DNA of 64,000 nt from Ensifer adhaerens (GCF_002007205.1 NZ_LAZS01000005.1:1550001-1614000); one strand, 5' to 3'. Counted from the stretch's first letter, positions 49,225 to 60,381 are shown. Numbers and translations are program-made. Notes: generated from the letters alone by a model not told the origin.

Positions 49225-49389
49225 ATGCCTCTTAAGTCTCTTATGGCCCTCACCGCGATTGCGCTTCTCACGCTTTCCGGCTGCGCGACGTCCGGCTCGA
49301 CCAACACGACCTATGCGCAATGGACCGGCCCCTATCCGGAGCCTGACGTCTCCGCAGCAAGCCCCGGCGGCTTCAGAATTTCCTACTGA
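49225..49389 (+). CDS. Very small lipoprotein
   Basis: 54 aa. AGGAG lies 7 nt before ATG 49225. Signal peptide MPLKSLMALTAIALLTLSGC with a perfect lipobox LSGC, then 34 mature residues (TSGSTNTTYAQWTGPYPEPD, ending GGFRISY). Probably an outer- or inner-membrane-anchored peptide of the host; function unknown. Confidence 0.7.
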   Translation: MPLKSLMALTAIALLTLSGCATSGSTNTTYAQWTGPYPEPDVSAASPGGFRISY

Positions 49390-49600
49390 CGCTCTCAAGC
49401 ACTATTGAGGAAATAGCTCCGCCGCGACCTGCAAGCGATGACGGATGCGCGGTACACACCCAGGCGTCGGGGCCACGACGCCGACACCATCCGTTCAATC
49501 CTGCAAAAGACGCACCTAGCGCTCAGGCAAAGACCAATTGGTCGCGCGCGGCGGGCAAAGCGGTGCAGGAGTTGTCCACGTCCAGCCGCCTGAGCGGCCC

Positions 49601-50137
49601 TCAGCGTACCTGATCAAGCAGTCGCTTGCATTCCAGGAGGTCATAGAGCGCCTCCTGCAGCAGGGCGCGATCTTCCTTGCCCACGGATGAGGATTTGCCG
49701 AGCGAGATTTCCGGTACGTCGTCGGCGCCGCCGCCGAAGGAGAAAAAGCGGCGACTTGCCGGCGCCTTGGCGCGGCCGACGATCTGGTCCTCCTCGGAAA
49801 GACCGGCCTTCGGCGGCGCCGGCTCCTCATTGCTGGAGGCGGCCAGGGCCTCGACGGTCGCGAGATCGCCGCTGGCAATGGCCGCGACGAACTTGTTGCC
49901 GTTGGTCTTCAGGAGCTTCTGTACGCCCTTGATCGTATAGCCGTGATCGTAGAGCAGATGCCGGATACCTTTCAGAAGATCGACATCCTCCGGCCGATAG
50001 TACCGCCGGCCGCCGCCGCGCTTCATCGGCTTGATCTGCTGAAAGCGGGTTTCCCAGAAACGCAGGACATGCTGCGGCAGATCGAGATCGTCAGCGACCT
50101 CGCTGATGGTGCGAAAAGCGTCCGGGCTCTTTTCCAT
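49601..50137 (-). CDS. MerR-family transcriptional regulator
   Basis: 178 aa. N-terminal MerR winged helix ([25 protein letters not shown], then [20 protein letters not shown]). The C-terminal half is low-complexity and acidic with no metal-binding cysteines, so it belongs to the small conserved alphaproteobacterial MerR type encoded next to ihfA, not to metal-responsive regulators. Target unknown. Confidence 0.85.
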   Translation of the reverse strand: MEKSPDAFRTISEVADDLDLPQHVLRFWETRFQQIKPMKRGGGRRYYRPEDVDLLKGIRHLLYDHGYTIKGVQKLLKTNGNKFVAAIASGDLATVEALAASSNEEPAPPKAGLSEEDQIVGRAKAPASRRFFSFGGGADDVPEISLGKSSSVGKEDRALLQEALYDLLECKRLLDQVR

Positions 50138-50276
50138 ATCGTTCCCAATCCATGCCGTGCGACTCAGGCTTGAAAGCCATAACGAGCCGATACCGCGCCA
50201 ATGATGGCACGAATCGGCTCCATTTCAACGGCTTATGGATGGGTTTTCAACCACATTTGTGGCTGTCGTCAGGCGT

Positions 50277-50615
50277 TCACGAAACGGGAGACACCGGTTT
50301 CTGCTTGGCCCTTCGGCCCAGATGCGCCTTCAGGACGCGCTGCTTCAAGACATTCGACGCCTTGAAGGTCATGACACGCCGGGGCGAGATCGGCACTTCC
50401 TCGCCGGTCTTCGGGTTTCGCCCGATGCGCTCGTTCTTGTCGCGCACCTGGAAGGTCGCGAAAGAGGACAGCTTCACGCTCTCGCCACGCACGATTGCGT
50501 TGCATATTTCGTCAATGACGGTTTCCACCAGCTCGGCAGACTCTGTCCGCGACAGACCCACCTTGCGAAAAACCGATTCAGCCAAGTCCGCCCGTGTTAC
50601 TGTTTTTCCGCTCAT
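50277..50615 (-). CDS. ihfA: Integration host factor subunit alpha
   Basis: 112 aa. Typical HU/IHF fold: [20 protein letters not shown], then the beta-arm region ([37 protein letters not shown]). IHF bends DNA sequence-specifically and is often needed for phage integration. Stands downstream of plsX-fabH, the usual alphaproteobacterial order. The C-terminal extension ([11 protein letters not shown]) is typical of rhizobia. Confidence 0.93.
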   Translation of the reverse strand: MSGKTVTRADLAESVFRKVGLSRTESAELVETVIDEICNAIVRGESVKLSSFATFQVRDKNERIGRNPKTGEEVPISPRRVMTFKASNVLKQRVLKAHLGRRAKQKPVSPVS

Positions 50616-50707
50616 CTTCCCCCACCAACGTCTGGTACGCCGATCAGCGTCCGAAGACTATTGCCCTTGCCTTTTGCGGTCAAGCGTCTGTTGCTTAAGC
50701 AATTTCT

Positions 50708-51679
50708 TTACCAGCGGAGGAGCACGGAGCCCCAGGTGAAGCCACCGCCCATGGCCTCGAGCAGGACGAGGTCGCCCTTCTTGATCCGGCCGTCGCCCGC
50801 CGCCGCGTTCAACGCCAGCGGAATGGAGGCTGCGGAGGTGTTGCCATGAAGGTCGACCGTGACCACAACCTTGTCGAGAGGGATGCCAAGCTTCTTGGCG
50901 GAGCCGTCGATGATGCGACGGTTGGCCTGGTGCGGCACCAGCCAGTCGAGTTCCTCGGCCGTCGTCCCGGTCGCCTCGAACGCCGCCTCGATCACGTCGG
51001 TGATCATGCCGACGGCATGCTTGAAGACTTCGCGGCCTTCCATCTTCAGATGACCGACCGTACCGGTCGTCGAGGGGCCGCCGTCGACATAGAGCTTGTC
51101 GCGGTGCGCACCGTCGGAGCGAAGCTTCGCCGTCAGCACGCCGCGATCGGCATTGGTGCCCTCGCCTTCCTGGGCTTCCAGGATAATGGCGCCGGCGCCG
51201 TCGCCGAAAAGCACGCAGGTCGTCCGGTCATTCCAGTCGAGGATACGGGAGAACGTCTCCGAGCCGATCACCAGCACGCGCTTGGCAAGACCGCCGCGGA
51301 TATAGGCGTCGGCGGTCGTCACCGCATAGACGAAGCCGGAACAGACGGCCTGCATGTCAAAGGCGGCGCCATGGCGCATGCCGAGCCGGTCCTGGATGTT
51401 GACGGCCGTCGCCGGGAACGTGTTGTCCGGGGTCGACGTCGCCAGGATGATCAGGTCGAGATCGTCTGGGGTTAGCCCGGCATTGGCAAGGGCTGCGCGC
51501 GCGGCACCTTCGCCGAGCGACGCAGTGGTTTCGCCCTCGCCGGCGATGTATCGCTGCCGGATTCCGGTGCGCTGCACGATCCACTCATCGGACGTATCGA
51601 CCTTGGATTCCAGCTCCTGATTGGTGACCACGCGCTTCGGCAAAGCTGCGCCGAAGCCGCGAACGACGGAACGGATCAT
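50708..51679 (-). CDS. fabH: 3-oxoacyl-[acyl-carrier-protein] synthase III
   Basis: 323 aa. Catalytic triad Cys113 ([11 protein letters not shown]), His250 ([10 protein letters not shown]) and Asn280 ([10 protein letters not shown]). Condenses acetyl-CoA with malonyl-ACP to start fatty acid synthesis. Directly follows plsX (4 bp apart), so lipid precursor genes are co-transcribed. Length is normal for the family. Confidence 0.95.
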   Translation of the reverse strand: MIRSVVRGFGAALPKRVVTNQELESKVDTSDEWIVQRTGIRQRYIAGEGETTASLGEGAARAALANAGLTPDDLDLIILATSTPDNTFPATAVNIQDRLGMRHGAAFDMQAVCSGFVYAVTTADAYIRGGLAKRVLVIGSETFSRILDWNDRTTCVLFGDGAGAIILEAQEGEGTNADRGVLTAKLRSDGAHRDKLYVDGGPSTTGTVGHLKMEGREVFKHAVGMITDVIEAAFEATGTTAEELDWLVPHQANRRIIDGSAKKLGIPLDKVVVTVDLHGNTSAASIPLALNAAAGDGRIKKGDLVLLEAMGGGFTWGSVLLRW

Positions 51680-51683
51680 CTAT

Positions 51684-52742
51684 TCAAACCTCATCATTCA
51701 TGCCGGCGGAAAGGGCCTGCGGCGGTTCGCCACCGTGGTACTTCGCCAGATCGAGCTCGATCTTCGACTTCAGGCCATTCTTCACCATGTCGTAGCCGAC
51801 ATCGATCGCCGCTGCAAAGCCCTCGGCATCCGCACCACCATGGCTCTTGATCACGACGCCATTGAGGCCGAGGAACACGCCACCATTGACCTTGCGCGGA
51901 TCCATCTTCTCGCGCAGGCGGTCGAATGCGCCCTTGGCCAGGATATAGCCGATCTTGGCAAGCAGGGTGCGCGACATCGCTGCGCGCAGATATTCGGCGA
52001 TCTGGCGCGCAGTGCCTTCGGCAGCCTTCAGCGCAATGTTGCCGGAAAAACCTTCGGTCACGACGACGTCGACGGTTCCGCGACCGATGTCGTCACCCTC
52101 GACGAAGCCGTAATAGTCGAAGCCATCGATGTTGGCTTCACGGATCAGGCGGCCGGCTTCCTTGACCTCTTCCTGTCCCTTGATTTCCTCGACGCCGACA
52201 TTCAGCAGCCCGACCATCGGCCGCTCGATCTCGAACAGCGCCCGCGCCATGGCGCCGCCCATCAGAGCAAAATCCATGAGCTGCTGCGCGTCCGCGCCGA
52301 TCGTCGCGCCGACGTCGAGCACGATGCTTTCGCCTTTCAGCGTCGGCCAGATGGCAGCGATCGCCGGACGCTGGATGCCCTGCATGGTGCGCAGACAGAA
52401 GACCGACATGGCCATCAGCGCGCCGGTGTTGCCGGCGGAAACCACGACGTCGGCCTCGCCGGCGTTGATCGCGTCGATCGCTTTCCACATGCTCGATTTG
52501 CCACGGCCGCGGCGAAGCGCCTGGCTTGGCTTCTCGTCCATGGCGACTGCAATCTCGCAGTCGTAAAAGGTGCTGTTGGCCTTCAGCTTCGGATATTTTT
52601 CAAGGAGGCCCGCGCACTGCGCTTCGATGCCGAACAAAACGAACTTGATGTCCGGATGACGTTCAAGCGCTCTTGCGGCGCCGGGGATGACGACTTCAGG
52701 ACCATAGTCGCCCCCCATCACGTCAAGTGAAATTCTGACCAC
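51684..52742 (-). CDS. plsX: Phosphate acyltransferase PlsX
   Basis: 352 aa from GTG 52742, giving [20 protein letters not shown], the conserved N-terminus of PlsX; longer in-frame starts upstream add a cysteine-rich non-conserved stretch. Also [13 protein letters not shown] and [18 protein letters not shown]. Makes acyl-phosphate from acyl-ACP for phospholipid synthesis. First of the plsX-fabH-ihfA series. Confidence 0.93.
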   Translation of the reverse strand: MVRISLDVMGGDYGPEVVIPGAARALERHPDIKFVLFGIEAQCAGLLEKYPKLKANSTFYDCEIAVAMDEKPSQALRRGRGKSSMWKAIDAINAGEADVVVSAGNTGALMAMSVFCLRTMQGIQRPAIAAIWPTLKGESIVLDVGATIGADAQQLMDFALMGGAMARALFEIERPMVGLLNVGVEEIKGQEEVKEAGRLIREANIDGFDYYGFVEGDDIGRGTVDVVVTEGFSGNIALKAAEGTARQIAEYLRAAMSRTLLAKIGYILAKGAFDRLREKMDPRKVNGGVFLGLNGVVIKSHGGADAEGFAAAIDVGYDMVKNGLKSKIELDLAKYHGGEPPQALSAGMNDEV

Positions 52743-52944
52743 GCGTGTCTTATCCTTTATTTCTGCCACACAACACGTGCCGCCGCGGCGCACTCAACGG
52801 AAACGCATTGACGAAACATATTGCTTCTGACGCTTGAGCCAAGCACGCGGCAGATCGCTTTGGCGGCTCTTCTGGCCGGTTTGGGGCCAAAATACTGCTT
52901 TTCCTTTGCGTGACAACCGAATTGTAGATGACGCTTTCGCGACC

Positions 52945-53496
52945 TCAGTCCTTTTTCCAATCCTTCAGGACCGCAAAGGGGTTCGGCTTCTTGTCATCGG
53001 CAGATGTGCTCTCGATGCGCTCGCCGAACGTAGCGCCGGACTTACGTGGATAGGGGTCGATCGCAAGTGCCACCTGCTCGCTGACGACGACGCCGGCGTC
53101 GATGGTGTCGCCGGTAAAAGTATCGGGAATATCCGGGCCGTCAGGGTCGAGAATCATCTCGCCGCCGTCATTGCTCGCCTGGCGGGCAAGCCGCGACCCC
53201 TCGGGCACCAAGATCGCCTCGACCAGTTCGTCGATATCGGCTTCGACCGGCTCGAGCGTCACGACACAGCTCTGCACGATGCGGGCCTTGACGTCGCCCT
53301 TGATCTTCACGCCATCCTTCTTCCAGCGCGCGATCTGCAGGTCAGCTTCGAGCGACAGAACCTCGTTGATGTTCCACAGCTCGGCAAGCGCCTTCCTTTC
53401 GCGCTCGTTGGCGGAGAGATGCACGCTGACCGCGTTCGCCGAAATGTGTCCCACCTTCACCGGGTAAGAGAAGGCCGACTGACTTTCGTCTTTCAT
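52945..53496 (-). CDS. DUF177 (YceD-like) family protein
   Basis: 183 aa. Conserved features: SYPVKVGHISANAVSVHLSA, VKARIVQSCVVTLEPVEADI with the family cysteine, and a C-terminal PNPFAVLKDWK. YceD/DUF177 proteins are linked to ribosomal RNA or large-subunit metabolism and often lie before rpmF or plsX. Here plsX follows after about 200 bp, in agreement. Confidence 0.85.
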   Translation of the reverse strand: MKDESQSAFSYPVKVGHISANAVSVHLSANERERKALAELWNINEVLSLEADLQIARWKKDGVKIKGDVKARIVQSCVVTLEPVEADIDELVEAILVPEGSRLARQASNDGGEMILDPDGPDIPDTFTGDTIDAGVVVSEQVALAIDPYPRKSGATFGERIESTSADDKKPNPFAVLKDWKKD

Positions 53497-53585
53497 GATT
53501 GGATCCTTCCTCGCGCGGGCTTTCCAGGCGCCTCTCGCGAATGCAGCCGCCGACCGGCTGCCGGTGGCGACGCTCTTGTTCTCTA

Positions 53586-54128
53586 TTACGCCCCAGCCGG
53601 CGGAATGTGCAACTGCCCGGTCTCGACGGCCTCTTCCGCGACATCGACGAGCTGTGCCTCGACCGCCAGCAGATAACCGGCGAGCGGCACCATCGAAGGT
53701 GTGGCGTCGCCGCCGTCCGGGTGGAAGTTGCGCCGGAGCGCCACCGCCAGGGCCTCGGCGTCCTTCGCTTCCAGCGCCGCCGCATAGGATTCGAGGCGGC
53801 CATAATACATGCTGGCCAGCTTCTTCATCTTCTTCGGCACGCCGGCATCACCGACACCGAGTTCGCGGATCGAGTGATCGACGTCCTCGAAGAAGGCGTC
53901 GATGATCTCCTGGGCGATTTCCTGGCCGGGTCTTGCCGAGCCGCGCGTGCGTCGGAAATAGAGGATCAGCGTTGCCGACAGCATCTCGAACCGCCCCATG
54001 ACCGTGTCCGGCACGTCGAGGTCGGTGTAAAGGTAGGGCTGGCGCGCCGCGGCCGTCAGCAATGCATATTGCCGCTCGACAATCGCGGTATTGCCGCTTT
54101 TTCTTTTAAACAGTCCAAAAATCATCAC
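53586..54128 (-). CDS. Ubiquinol-cytochrome c chaperone family protein
   Basis: 180 aa. Starts MMIFGLFKRKSGNTAIVERQ, then DTVMGRFEMLSATLILYFRR, the signature of the CBP3/UPF0174 family that assists cytochrome bc1 assembly. Upstream of the DUF177 gene, 89 bp apart, as in other rhizobia. Divergent from bamE. Confidence 0.86.
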   Translation of the reverse strand: MMIFGLFKRKSGNTAIVERQYALLTAAARQPYLYTDLDVPDTVMGRFEMLSATLILYFRRTRGSARPGQEIAQEIIDAFFEDVDHSIRELGVGDAGVPKKMKKLASMYYGRLESYAAALEAKDAEALAVALRRNFHPDGGDATPSMVPLAGYLLAVEAQLVDVAEEAVETGQLHIPPAGA

Positions 54129-54263
54129 AAAGCTCGGGCTTGGCTTTCTCGAAATGCGCGCAAGCGCCCATCCCGTTGTTGCATGACGGCCGAAGCTGGT
54201 TTACCGAAGCAGGCACGAATTGCAATGGCGGATCTGCCATCGTTTCTCCAAGGGGAGCTGTCG

Positions 54264-54770
54264 TTGACGAAGCGGTATTTGAGAAAAAATTTTAAGACCC
54301 TCGGCCGCGTGGCGGTCGTAGCCACCATCGCCGGTTTTACCCTTTCCGCCTGCCAGTCTGCCAATGTCGGTGAAGTTCTCCATCAGGGCTATGTGGTTGA
54401 CCAGGAAACGCTAAACCTCGTTCCGGTCGGCTCCAGCCGCGAGCAGGTGCTGCTTTCGCTCGGCACGCCGTCGACGACCGCGACCTTCGACAACGAAGTG
54501 TTCTACTACATTTCGCAGACGCGCAAGCGCCCTGTCGCCTTCATGAAGCCCAAGCTGATCGACCAGTCGATCCTGGCGGTCTATTTCGACAAGGAAGGCA
54601 CCGTCAGCCAGCTGGCTCACTATACGCTGAAGGACGGCAAGGTCTTCGACATGCTGACACGCACGACGCCGACGGGCGGCAAGGAAACGAGCTTCCTCGG
54701 CCAGCTGCTGACGGGTCCCGGCGCCGGTCAGGCGGCCGCAAAAAGCCTGTTCAAGGACTTCGGCAACTAA
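54264..54770 (+). CDS. bamE: Outer membrane assembly lipoprotein BamE/OmlA (SmpA family)
   Basis: 168 aa from TTG 54264 behind GGGGAG; an in-frame ATG at 54225 is possible. Signal peptide with lipobox LSAC (VAVVATIAGFTLSAC). The BamE domain follows: GYVVDQETLNLVPVGSSREQ, LLSLGTPSTT, then EVFYYISQTRKRPVAF. Lipoprotein of the beta-barrel assembly machine. A strong terminator follows. Confidence 0.88.
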   Translation: MTKRYLRKNFKTLGRVAVVATIAGFTLSACQSANVGEVLHQGYVVDQETLNLVPVGSSREQVLLSLGTPSTTATFDNEVFYYISQTRKRPVAFMKPKLIDQSILAVYFDKEGTVSQLAHYTLKDGKVFDMLTRTTPTGGKETSFLGQLLTGPGAGQAAAKSLFKDFGN

Positions 54771-54788
54771 GCCTCCCCATTTCAAGGA

Positions 54789-54823
54789 AAAGGCCCGCGG
54801 AACAATGTCCCGCGGGCCTTTTT
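54789..54823. terminator. Bidirectional terminator between bamE and hppA
   Basis: GGCCCGCGG (54792-54800) and CCGCGGGCC (54810-54818) with AAAA before and TTTTT after. Serves both convergent genes. Confidence 0.85.
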
Positions 54824-54841
54824 GTTTGCTCAGCGATGCGA

Positions 54842-56977
54842 TCAGGCGAGGACGGCCAGAAGCAAGAGCGCCACGATGTTGGTGATCTTGATCGCCGGGT
54901 TCACGGCCGGCCCGGCCGTGTCCTTATAGGGGTCGCCGACGGTGTCGCCTGTTACCGACGCCTTGTGGGCGTCGGAGCCCTTCAGATGGCGTTCGCCGTT
55001 CTTGTCGACGAAGCCGTCCTCAAAGCTCTTCTTGGCATTGTCCCAGGCGCCGCCGCCTGAGGTCATCGAGATCGCCACGAAGAGGCCGTTGACGATGACG
55101 CCGAGCAGAGATGCTCCGAGAGCCGCGAAAGCCGAAGCCTTCGAGCCCGAGAGCAGCAGCACGCCAAAGTAGACGACAATCGGCGCCAGCACCGGGAGCA
55201 GCGAAGGAATGACCATTTCGCGGATCGCCGCCTTCGTCAGAAGGTCGACGGCGCGGCCATAGTCCGGCCGTTCCGTGCCTGCCATGATGCCGGGCTTTTC
55301 GCGAAACTGGCGGCGAACCTCTTCCACGATCGAGCCGGCCGCACGGCCGACGGCCGTCATCGCAATGCCGCCGAAGAGGTAGGGAATGAGGCCGCCGAAG
55401 ATCAGACCCGCAACCACGTAAGGATTGGAGAGATCAAAGGAGATCTGCCCGACATCGGCGAAGTACGGATACTTGTCGCCGTTGGCGGCAAAGTAGCTGA
55501 GGTCGTTCGAGTAGGCGGCGAAGAGCACCAGCGCGCCGAGACCGGCCGAGCCGATCGCGTAGCCCTTGGTGACGGCCTTGGTGGTGTTGCCGACGGCGTC
55601 GAGCGCGTCGGTGGATTTACGCACTTCCGGCGGCAGATGCGACATTTCCGCGATGCCGCCGGCATTGTCGGTGACCGGCCCGAAGGCATCGAGCGCCACG
55701 ATCATGCCGGCAAGGCCGAGCATGGCGGTGACGGCAATGCCGGTGCCGAAGAGGCCGGCGAGCTGGTAGGTGGAGATGATGCCGCCGACGATGACGATCG
55801 CAGGCAGAGCCGTCGATTCCAGCGAGACCGCTAGTCCCTGGATGACGTTGGTGCCGTGGCCGGTGACCGACGCCTGCGCGATCGAGTTCACCGGCCGCTT
55901 GTTGGTGCCGGTATAATACTCGGTGATCACCACGATCAGGGCCGTGACCACAAGACCGAGAATGCCGCAGATGAACAGGTTCCAGCCGGTGATGTCCTTG
56001 CCGGCAACAGTGCCGATCGAACCCCAGCCGATGGTAAAGGACGTGGCGGCGCCGAGACCGAAGATCGACAGGACACCGGTCACGATCAGACCCCTGTAGA
56101 GCGCGCCCATGATCGAGTTGTTGGACCCGAGCTTGACGAAGAAGGTGCCGATGATCGAGGTGATGATGCAGGCCGCGCAGATCGCCAGCGGATAGACCAT
56201 GACGGTCGCAAGTACCGGCGTGCCGGCAAAGAAGATCGCCGCCAGAACCATGGTTGCCACGACCGACACCGCGTAGGTCTCGAACAGGTCGGCCGCCATG
56301 CCGGCGCAATCGCCGACATTGTCGCCGACGTTGTCGGCAATGGTCGCCGGGTTGCGGGGATCGTCCTCGGGAATGCCGGCTTCAACCTTGCCGACGAGGT
56401 CGCCGCCGACGTCGGCACCCTTGGTGAAGATACCGCCGCCGAGACGGGCAAAGATCGAAATCAGGGAGGCGCCGAAGCCGAGCGATACCAGCGCATCGAT
56501 GACTTCGCGCGAGGCGGGCTCGTGCCCGAGGCCGGCCGTGAGGACGACGTAGTAGACGGAGACACCAAGAAGCGCCAGGCCGGCCACCAAAAGGCCGGTG
56601 ATCGCGCCGGACTTGAAAGCAATGTCGAGGCCGGAGGCGAGGCTCACGGACGCCGCCTGGGCAGTGCGGACGTTGGCCCGAACCGAAACATGCATGCCGA
56701 TGAAACCCGCAGCACCCGAAAGGATCGCACCGACGAGAAAGCCGAAAGCGGCGGCGGGGGAAAGAAGAACCCAAGCGGCGATGAATACGACGACGCCGAC
56801 GATGGCAATGGTCTTGTATTGACGCGTGAGATAGGCCTGCGCCCCTTCACGAATGTAGCCTGCGATTTCTTGCATGCGGGCGTTCCCCTGGTCGGCGGCC
56901 AGCACCGACTGTGTTGCCCAGATGGCGTAAGCCACCGCGAGCAACCCGCATGCGATAACGCCCAACAATATGGTCAT
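54842..56977 (-). CDS. hppA: K+-insensitive H+-translocating pyrophosphatase
   Basis: 711 aa, about 15-16 transmembrane helices. Substrate loops [20 protein letters not shown] and [19 protein letters not shown] are intact. GNTTKA with Lys467 marks the potassium-independent class (K+-dependent enzymes have Ala there). Couples pyrophosphate hydrolysis to proton transport, in rhizobia into acidocalcisome-like compartments or across the inner membrane. Confidence 0.95.
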   Translation of the reverse strand: MTILLGVIACGLLAVAYAIWATQSVLAADQGNARMQEIAGYIREGAQAYLTRQYKTIAIVGVVVFIAAWVLLSPAAAFGFLVGAILSGAAGFIGMHVSVRANVRTAQAASVSLASGLDIAFKSGAITGLLVAGLALLGVSVYYVVLTAGLGHEPASREVIDALVSLGFGASLISIFARLGGGIFTKGADVGGDLVGKVEAGIPEDDPRNPATIADNVGDNVGDCAGMAADLFETYAVSVVATMVLAAIFFAGTPVLATVMVYPLAICAACIITSIIGTFFVKLGSNNSIMGALYRGLIVTGVLSIFGLGAATSFTIGWGSIGTVAGKDITGWNLFICGILGLVVTALIVVITEYYTGTNKRPVNSIAQASVTGHGTNVIQGLAVSLESTALPAIVIVGGIISTYQLAGLFGTGIAVTAMLGLAGMIVALDAFGPVTDNAGGIAEMSHLPPEVRKSTDALDAVGNTTKAVTKGYAIGSAGLGALVLFAAYSNDLSYFAANGDKYPYFADVGQISFDLSNPYVVAGLIFGGLIPYLFGGIAMTAVGRAAGSIVEEVRRQFREKPGIMAGTERPDYGRAVDLLTKAAIREMVIPSLLPVLAPIVVYFGVLLLSGSKASAFAALGASLLGVIVNGLFVAISMTSGGGAWDNAKKSFEDGFVDKNGERHLKGSDAHKASVTGDTVGDPYKDTAGPAVNPAIKITNIVALLLLAVLA

Positions 56978-57174
56978 TTCGCATTACCCTCCGTTACAAC
57001 CCGCGGACTCACTCCCGGCCGCAGGCCCCTCAAAACCGCGAATCACGCACCACCTCCTCAAGCAGCACCCCTCACGGCGCGGCCAGAGTGCGGTTGCAAC
57101 GGGAGATCGTCAAGCCCCGGAAAACGCCCCGTGAAAGGCGTTCCGATCGCTTCGATTTTCAGAGGAATGAAGCG

Positions 57175-58407
57175 TTAGGCAGTGGCCTTGCGCGGCGCCC
57201 GCTTCAAGAGCAGCAGGAGGATCAGGCAGACGATCGTCACCGGCCACACGACCGCGTTCAGCATATCCCAGCCATAGGCGGTGAGGACCTTGCCCGACGC
57301 AAACGACGACAGGGCCACCGTGGTGAAGAGGATGATGTCGTGGAAGGCCTGAACCTTGTCGGCTTCCTGCGGACGGTAGCTGCTGGCGACGACCGCCGTC
57401 GAGCCGATAAAGCCGAAGTTCCAGCCAAGGCCGAGCAGCACGAGTGCGCCCCAGAAGTTCCACAGCTCGATGCCCATGTGCGCAACCGCCGCGCAGGCCA
57501 TCAGGAGAAGCAGGCCGCAGCCGACGATGCGCTCGGCGCCGAAGCGGCTTATAAGCATGCCCGTGACGAAGCTTGGCGCGAACATCGCCAGCACGTGCCA
57601 CTGGATGCCAAGCGTCGCGAGTTCCGTCGAAAAACCGCAGCCGATCACCATGGCAACCGGCGCGCCGGTCATCATGAAGGTCATGAGCGCGTAGCTGGAA
57701 ATGCCGCAGATCATGCCGGTGGCGAAACGCTGGCTGCGGACGATCGCGCCAAGGGGACGGACGGTCTGGTCGTGGTGGCCGCTCGCCATCGCCCCCGGCT
57801 CGGGCAGCCGCAGCGGCGCGAAGAAGAACGCGGCGAGCAGGCAGACGGGCAAGAGCACGGCAAAGGCGCCAGCAAAGGCGACGGGCGCAAACAGGTCGCC
57901 GGCGAAGATGACGATCTGGGGACCGAGAACGGCCGAAACGATACCGCCGCCAAGGATCAGCGAGATCGCCTTGGGCTTGTAGAACGACGGCGAAGCATCG
58001 GCGGCGGCGAAACGCAGTTTCTGCGTAAAGCCGTTCGACGAGCCGAGCATCGCAAGAGCGAAGGCGAAGAGCCAGAAATTTTCGCGAAAGAGCGCGACGG
58101 CGGCGAGTGCTGCCCCGGCGGCCGCAATTGCAGTCCCGCTCATGAAGGCGAAGCGCCGGCCGATCACACGCGACAACACCGCAACCAGCACGACGCCGAG
58201 CGCCATGCCGACATTAAACGCGGTGAGCGGCGCAGTGGCCAGCGACTTGTCCTCCGCCAGCATCTGGTAGCCGGCGACACCGCCGACCGAGAAACAGATC
58301 GGGCCGACGACGCCGAGCACGGCCTGTGCGGCGGTCAGGAGGTAAACGTTGCGGCGCGTCTCGCGAAGGGTCGCCCCCATGTCATCAGCAGCAGCCGCAA
58401 CCATCAA
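57175..58407 (-). CDS. Major facilitator superfamily transporter
   Basis: 410 aa (start 58407 or the next ATG at 58404). Twelve predicted helices; the MFS loop 2-3 motif is degenerate (LSRVIGRRFAFMSG). A central cytoplasmic loop (RLPEPGAMASGHHDQTVRPL) separates two six-helix halves. Substrate not deducible. Two bases downstream of the nusB stop, so probably in the ribH-nusB transcript. Confidence 0.8.
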   Translation of the reverse strand: MMVAAAADDMGATLRETRRNVYLLTAAQAVLGVVGPICFSVGGVAGYQMLAEDKSLATAPLTAFNVGMALGVVLVAVLSRVIGRRFAFMSGTAIAAAGAALAAVALFRENFWLFAFALAMLGSSNGFTQKLRFAAADASPSFYKPKAISLILGGGIVSAVLGPQIVIFAGDLFAPVAFAGAFAVLLPVCLLAAFFFAPLRLPEPGAMASGHHDQTVRPLGAIVRSQRFATGMICGISSYALMTFMMTGAPVAMVIGCGFSTELATLGIQWHVLAMFAPSFVTGMLISRFGAERIVGCGLLLLMACAAVAHMGIELWNFWGALVLLGLGWNFGFIGSTAVVASSYRPQEADKVQAFHDIILFTTVALSSFASGKVLTAYGWDMLNAVVWPVTIVCLILLLLLKRAPRKATA

Positions 58408-58409
58408 TC

Positions 58410-58892
58410 TTATTTCCTCGGTTCGCCGCGGACCTGCCTGGCAATGCGGTCGAGAACGGCATTGACCAGCTTGGGCTCATCCTCCGAGAAGAAAGCCTTG
58501 GCGATCTCGACATATTCCGTGACGATCACCGGAACCGGCACGTCCTTGCGCTCGAGCATCTCGAAGGTGCCCGCGCGCAGGATGGCACGCACGGTGGAAT
58601 CGAGGCGCGACAGAGCCCAGTCGTCCTGGAGGGCCGAGCCGATCAGCGGATCAAGCTTGCGCTGGTCGCGCACGACACCGGCGACAATCGACCGGAACCA
58701 GGAGGCGTCAGCCTTCAGGTAGGTGTCGCCATCGACGTCCTGTCCGAGGCGATGCGCTTCGTATTCAGCAACCACTTCCAGGACACCGGTGCCACCAATA
58801 TCCATCTGATAGAGCGCCTGCACCGCGGCGAGGCGTGCTGCACCGCGCTGGTTGACCTGCTTCAGCGGTTGATCCGAGGGGGTTTTCGTCAC
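58410..58892 (-). CDS. nusB: Transcription antitermination factor NusB
   Basis: 160 aa. NusB helical fold: [20 protein letters not shown], then [20 protein letters not shown] and [31 protein letters not shown]. Binds boxA RNA with S10 in rRNA antitermination. Overlaps ribH by 4 nt (ATGA), the standard ribH-nusB coupling. Confidence 0.94.
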   Translation of the reverse strand: MTKTPSDQPLKQVNQRGAARLAAVQALYQMDIGGTGVLEVVAEYEAHRLGQDVDGDTYLKADASWFRSIVAGVVRDQRKLDPLIGSALQDDWALSRLDSTVRAILRAGTFEMLERKDVPVPVIVTEYVEIAKAFFSEDEPKLVNAVLDRIARQVRGEPRK

Positions 58893-59350
58893 TTTTCCGT
58901 GCCCAATTTCTTCTTAAGTTCAATCATGGTCAGTGCCGCACGCGCAGCAAAGCCACCCTTGTCGCCTTCCGACCGGCGGGCGCGCGCCCAGGCCTGGTCG
59001 TCGTTCTCTACCGTCAAGATACCATTGCCGATCGCAAGGCTCTCGCTGACGGCGAGGTCCATGATCGCGCGCGAAGACTCGTTCGCGACGATGTCGAAAT
59101 GGTAGGTTTCGCCGCGAATGACCATGCCAAGGGCCACGAAACCATCATATTCGGTGCCGCCCTCGTCGGCGCCGTCGAGCGCCATGGCGATCGCCGGCGG
59201 GATCTCGAGCGCTCCCGGAACCGTCACGATATCATAGGTGGCCCCGGCTGCGTCCAGCGCATGCTTGGCGCCGTCGAGCAATGCATCGGCCATATCGTCA
59301 TAGAAACGCGCTTCCACAATCAGGATGTGGGCTGCCGTGGTCTCTGCCAT
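58889..59350 (-). CDS. ribH: 6,7-dimethyl-8-ribityllumazine synthase
   Basis: 153 aa. Conserved: [37 protein letters not shown], and [20 protein letters not shown] with the catalytic histidine. Penultimate step of riboflavin synthesis. ribD and ribE lie 2.9 kb away on the same strand, separated by plus-strand genes. No FMN riboswitch is visible upstream. Confidence 0.94.
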   Translation of the reverse strand: MAETTAAHILIVEARFYDDMADALLDGAKHALDAAGATYDIVTVPGALEIPPAIAMALDGADEGGTEYDGFVALGMVIRGETYHFDIVANESSRAIMDLAVSESLAIGNGILTVENDDQAWARARRSEGDKGGFAARAALTMIELKKKLGTEK

Positions 59351-59581
59351 GGATCACCTGTCTTTGAGAGTTCCGCGCCGGATGCGACCGGCTGAGGCGG
59401 CGGTAAAACCACGCCCGGCGCCGAATGGCAAGCAAATTCCGCCGCAGACGGCCTTTTGCCGCGTTTACAGTGCCGTAACGTGCTGATGTTGCCGCCGCAA
59501 AAATGCCAGTGCCGTGGCTCTTGTGCGGCCGCGTTGTTGGCTCCAAGTTCGAAGCCGTCGAGATCAAGCTGGAGTTTTCGT

Positions 59582-60274
59582 ATGCCCGAAATCGGTTCGA
59601 CCAACATCGTCCTGCCCGTGAAACCTCTTGGCGTCGTCTTCGACATGGACGGATTGCTCTTCGACACCGAAGCGCTCTACCGCGACGCGATGATCCAGAC
59701 AGCAGCAACGCTCGGTCATGACATGCCTGTCTCCCTTTACCTCGATACGATCGGGCTTTCGGCCGAGGCGACACGCATGTTGCTTCGGGGTCGCTTCGGC
59801 GATGCCTTCGACCTCGCTCAGTTCTGGGAGCGTGCCTCGGCGCTATTTGCGACAATGGCGACGACCGAGCTGCGGCTGAAGCCTGGCGTCGTCGATTTCC
59901 TCGACCTGCTTGACGGCGTGGGCCTGCCGTTTGCGATTGCCACCTCGTCACAACATCACGACGTCCAGCGCAATCTCGACGGGCACGGATTGCGCGACCG
60001 CTTCCCGACGGTCGTTGCCTATGGCGACTACGACAACGGCAAGCCGCACCCGGCCCCGTTCCTGACGGCTGCAAGTCGGCTCGGTATCGCGCCGCAGTAT
60101 TGCCTCGCTCTCGAAGACAGCCACAACGGCGTGCGTTCGGCTTCGTCTGCCGGCATGATGACGGTCATGGTGCCCGACCTCCTGCCACCGACAGAAGAAA
60201 TGGAAACCCTTTGCGTAGGGATTGCCAGGTGTCTTCACGAGGTCGCCGCGGCGCTGAGCGACATACGGACGTGA
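59582..60274 (+). CDS. HAD-superfamily phosphatase, beta-phosphoglucomutase-like
   Basis: 230 aa from ATG 59582 (GGAG upstream). HAD motif I VVFDMDGLLFDTE (two Asp), motif II IATSSQHH, motif III Lys at DNGKPHP, and motif IV LALEDSHNGVRSA. A type with an alpha-helical cap. Phosphatase or mutase on small sugar phosphates; exact substrate unknown. The first 130 bp of the upstream open frame are not supported. Confidence 0.88.
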   Translation: MPEIGSTNIVLPVKPLGVVFDMDGLLFDTEALYRDAMIQTAATLGHDMPVSLYLDTIGLSAEATRMLLRGRFGDAFDLAQFWERASALFATMATTELRLKPGVVDFLDLLDGVGLPFAIATSSQHHDVQRNLDGHGLRDRFPTVVAYGDYDNGKPHPAPFLTAASRLGIAPQYCLALEDSHNGVRSASSAGMMTVMVPDLLPPTEEMETLCVGIARCLHEVAAALSDIRT

Positions 60275-60365
60275 GCGCGCAGTTCGGCGTTAAACCAACG
60301 CGCGATAGCGCCCAGATGCTTTCACCAATGGATTGCAACACTAGGATGTATTCCTGTAACCATCG

Positions 60366-60381
60366 TCGCTAATTTTAGCGA
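60366..60381. promoter_or_regulatory. Palindrome upstream of the cupin gene
   Basis: TCGCTAA-TT-TTAGCGA, a 7-bp inverted repeat about 85 bp before the cupin start, in an AT-richer stretch. It could be an operator. No partner regulator is known. Confidence 0.35.

Noticed and set aside
53499..53905. Plus-strand frame leading into bamE
   Set aside because: The upstream part of the bamE frame is antisense to the cytochrome c chaperone gene; the lipoprotein start at 54264 explains the gene.
55856..58722. Long plus-strand open frames opposite hppA and the MFS gene
   Set aside because: Asp/Gly/Arg/Glu-rich shadows of conserved membrane-protein genes.
59351..59581. Possible FMN riboswitch before ribH
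   Set aside because: The conserved FMN element blocks (AGGGYG, GGATG-type stems) are not present; only GC-rich sequence is seen.
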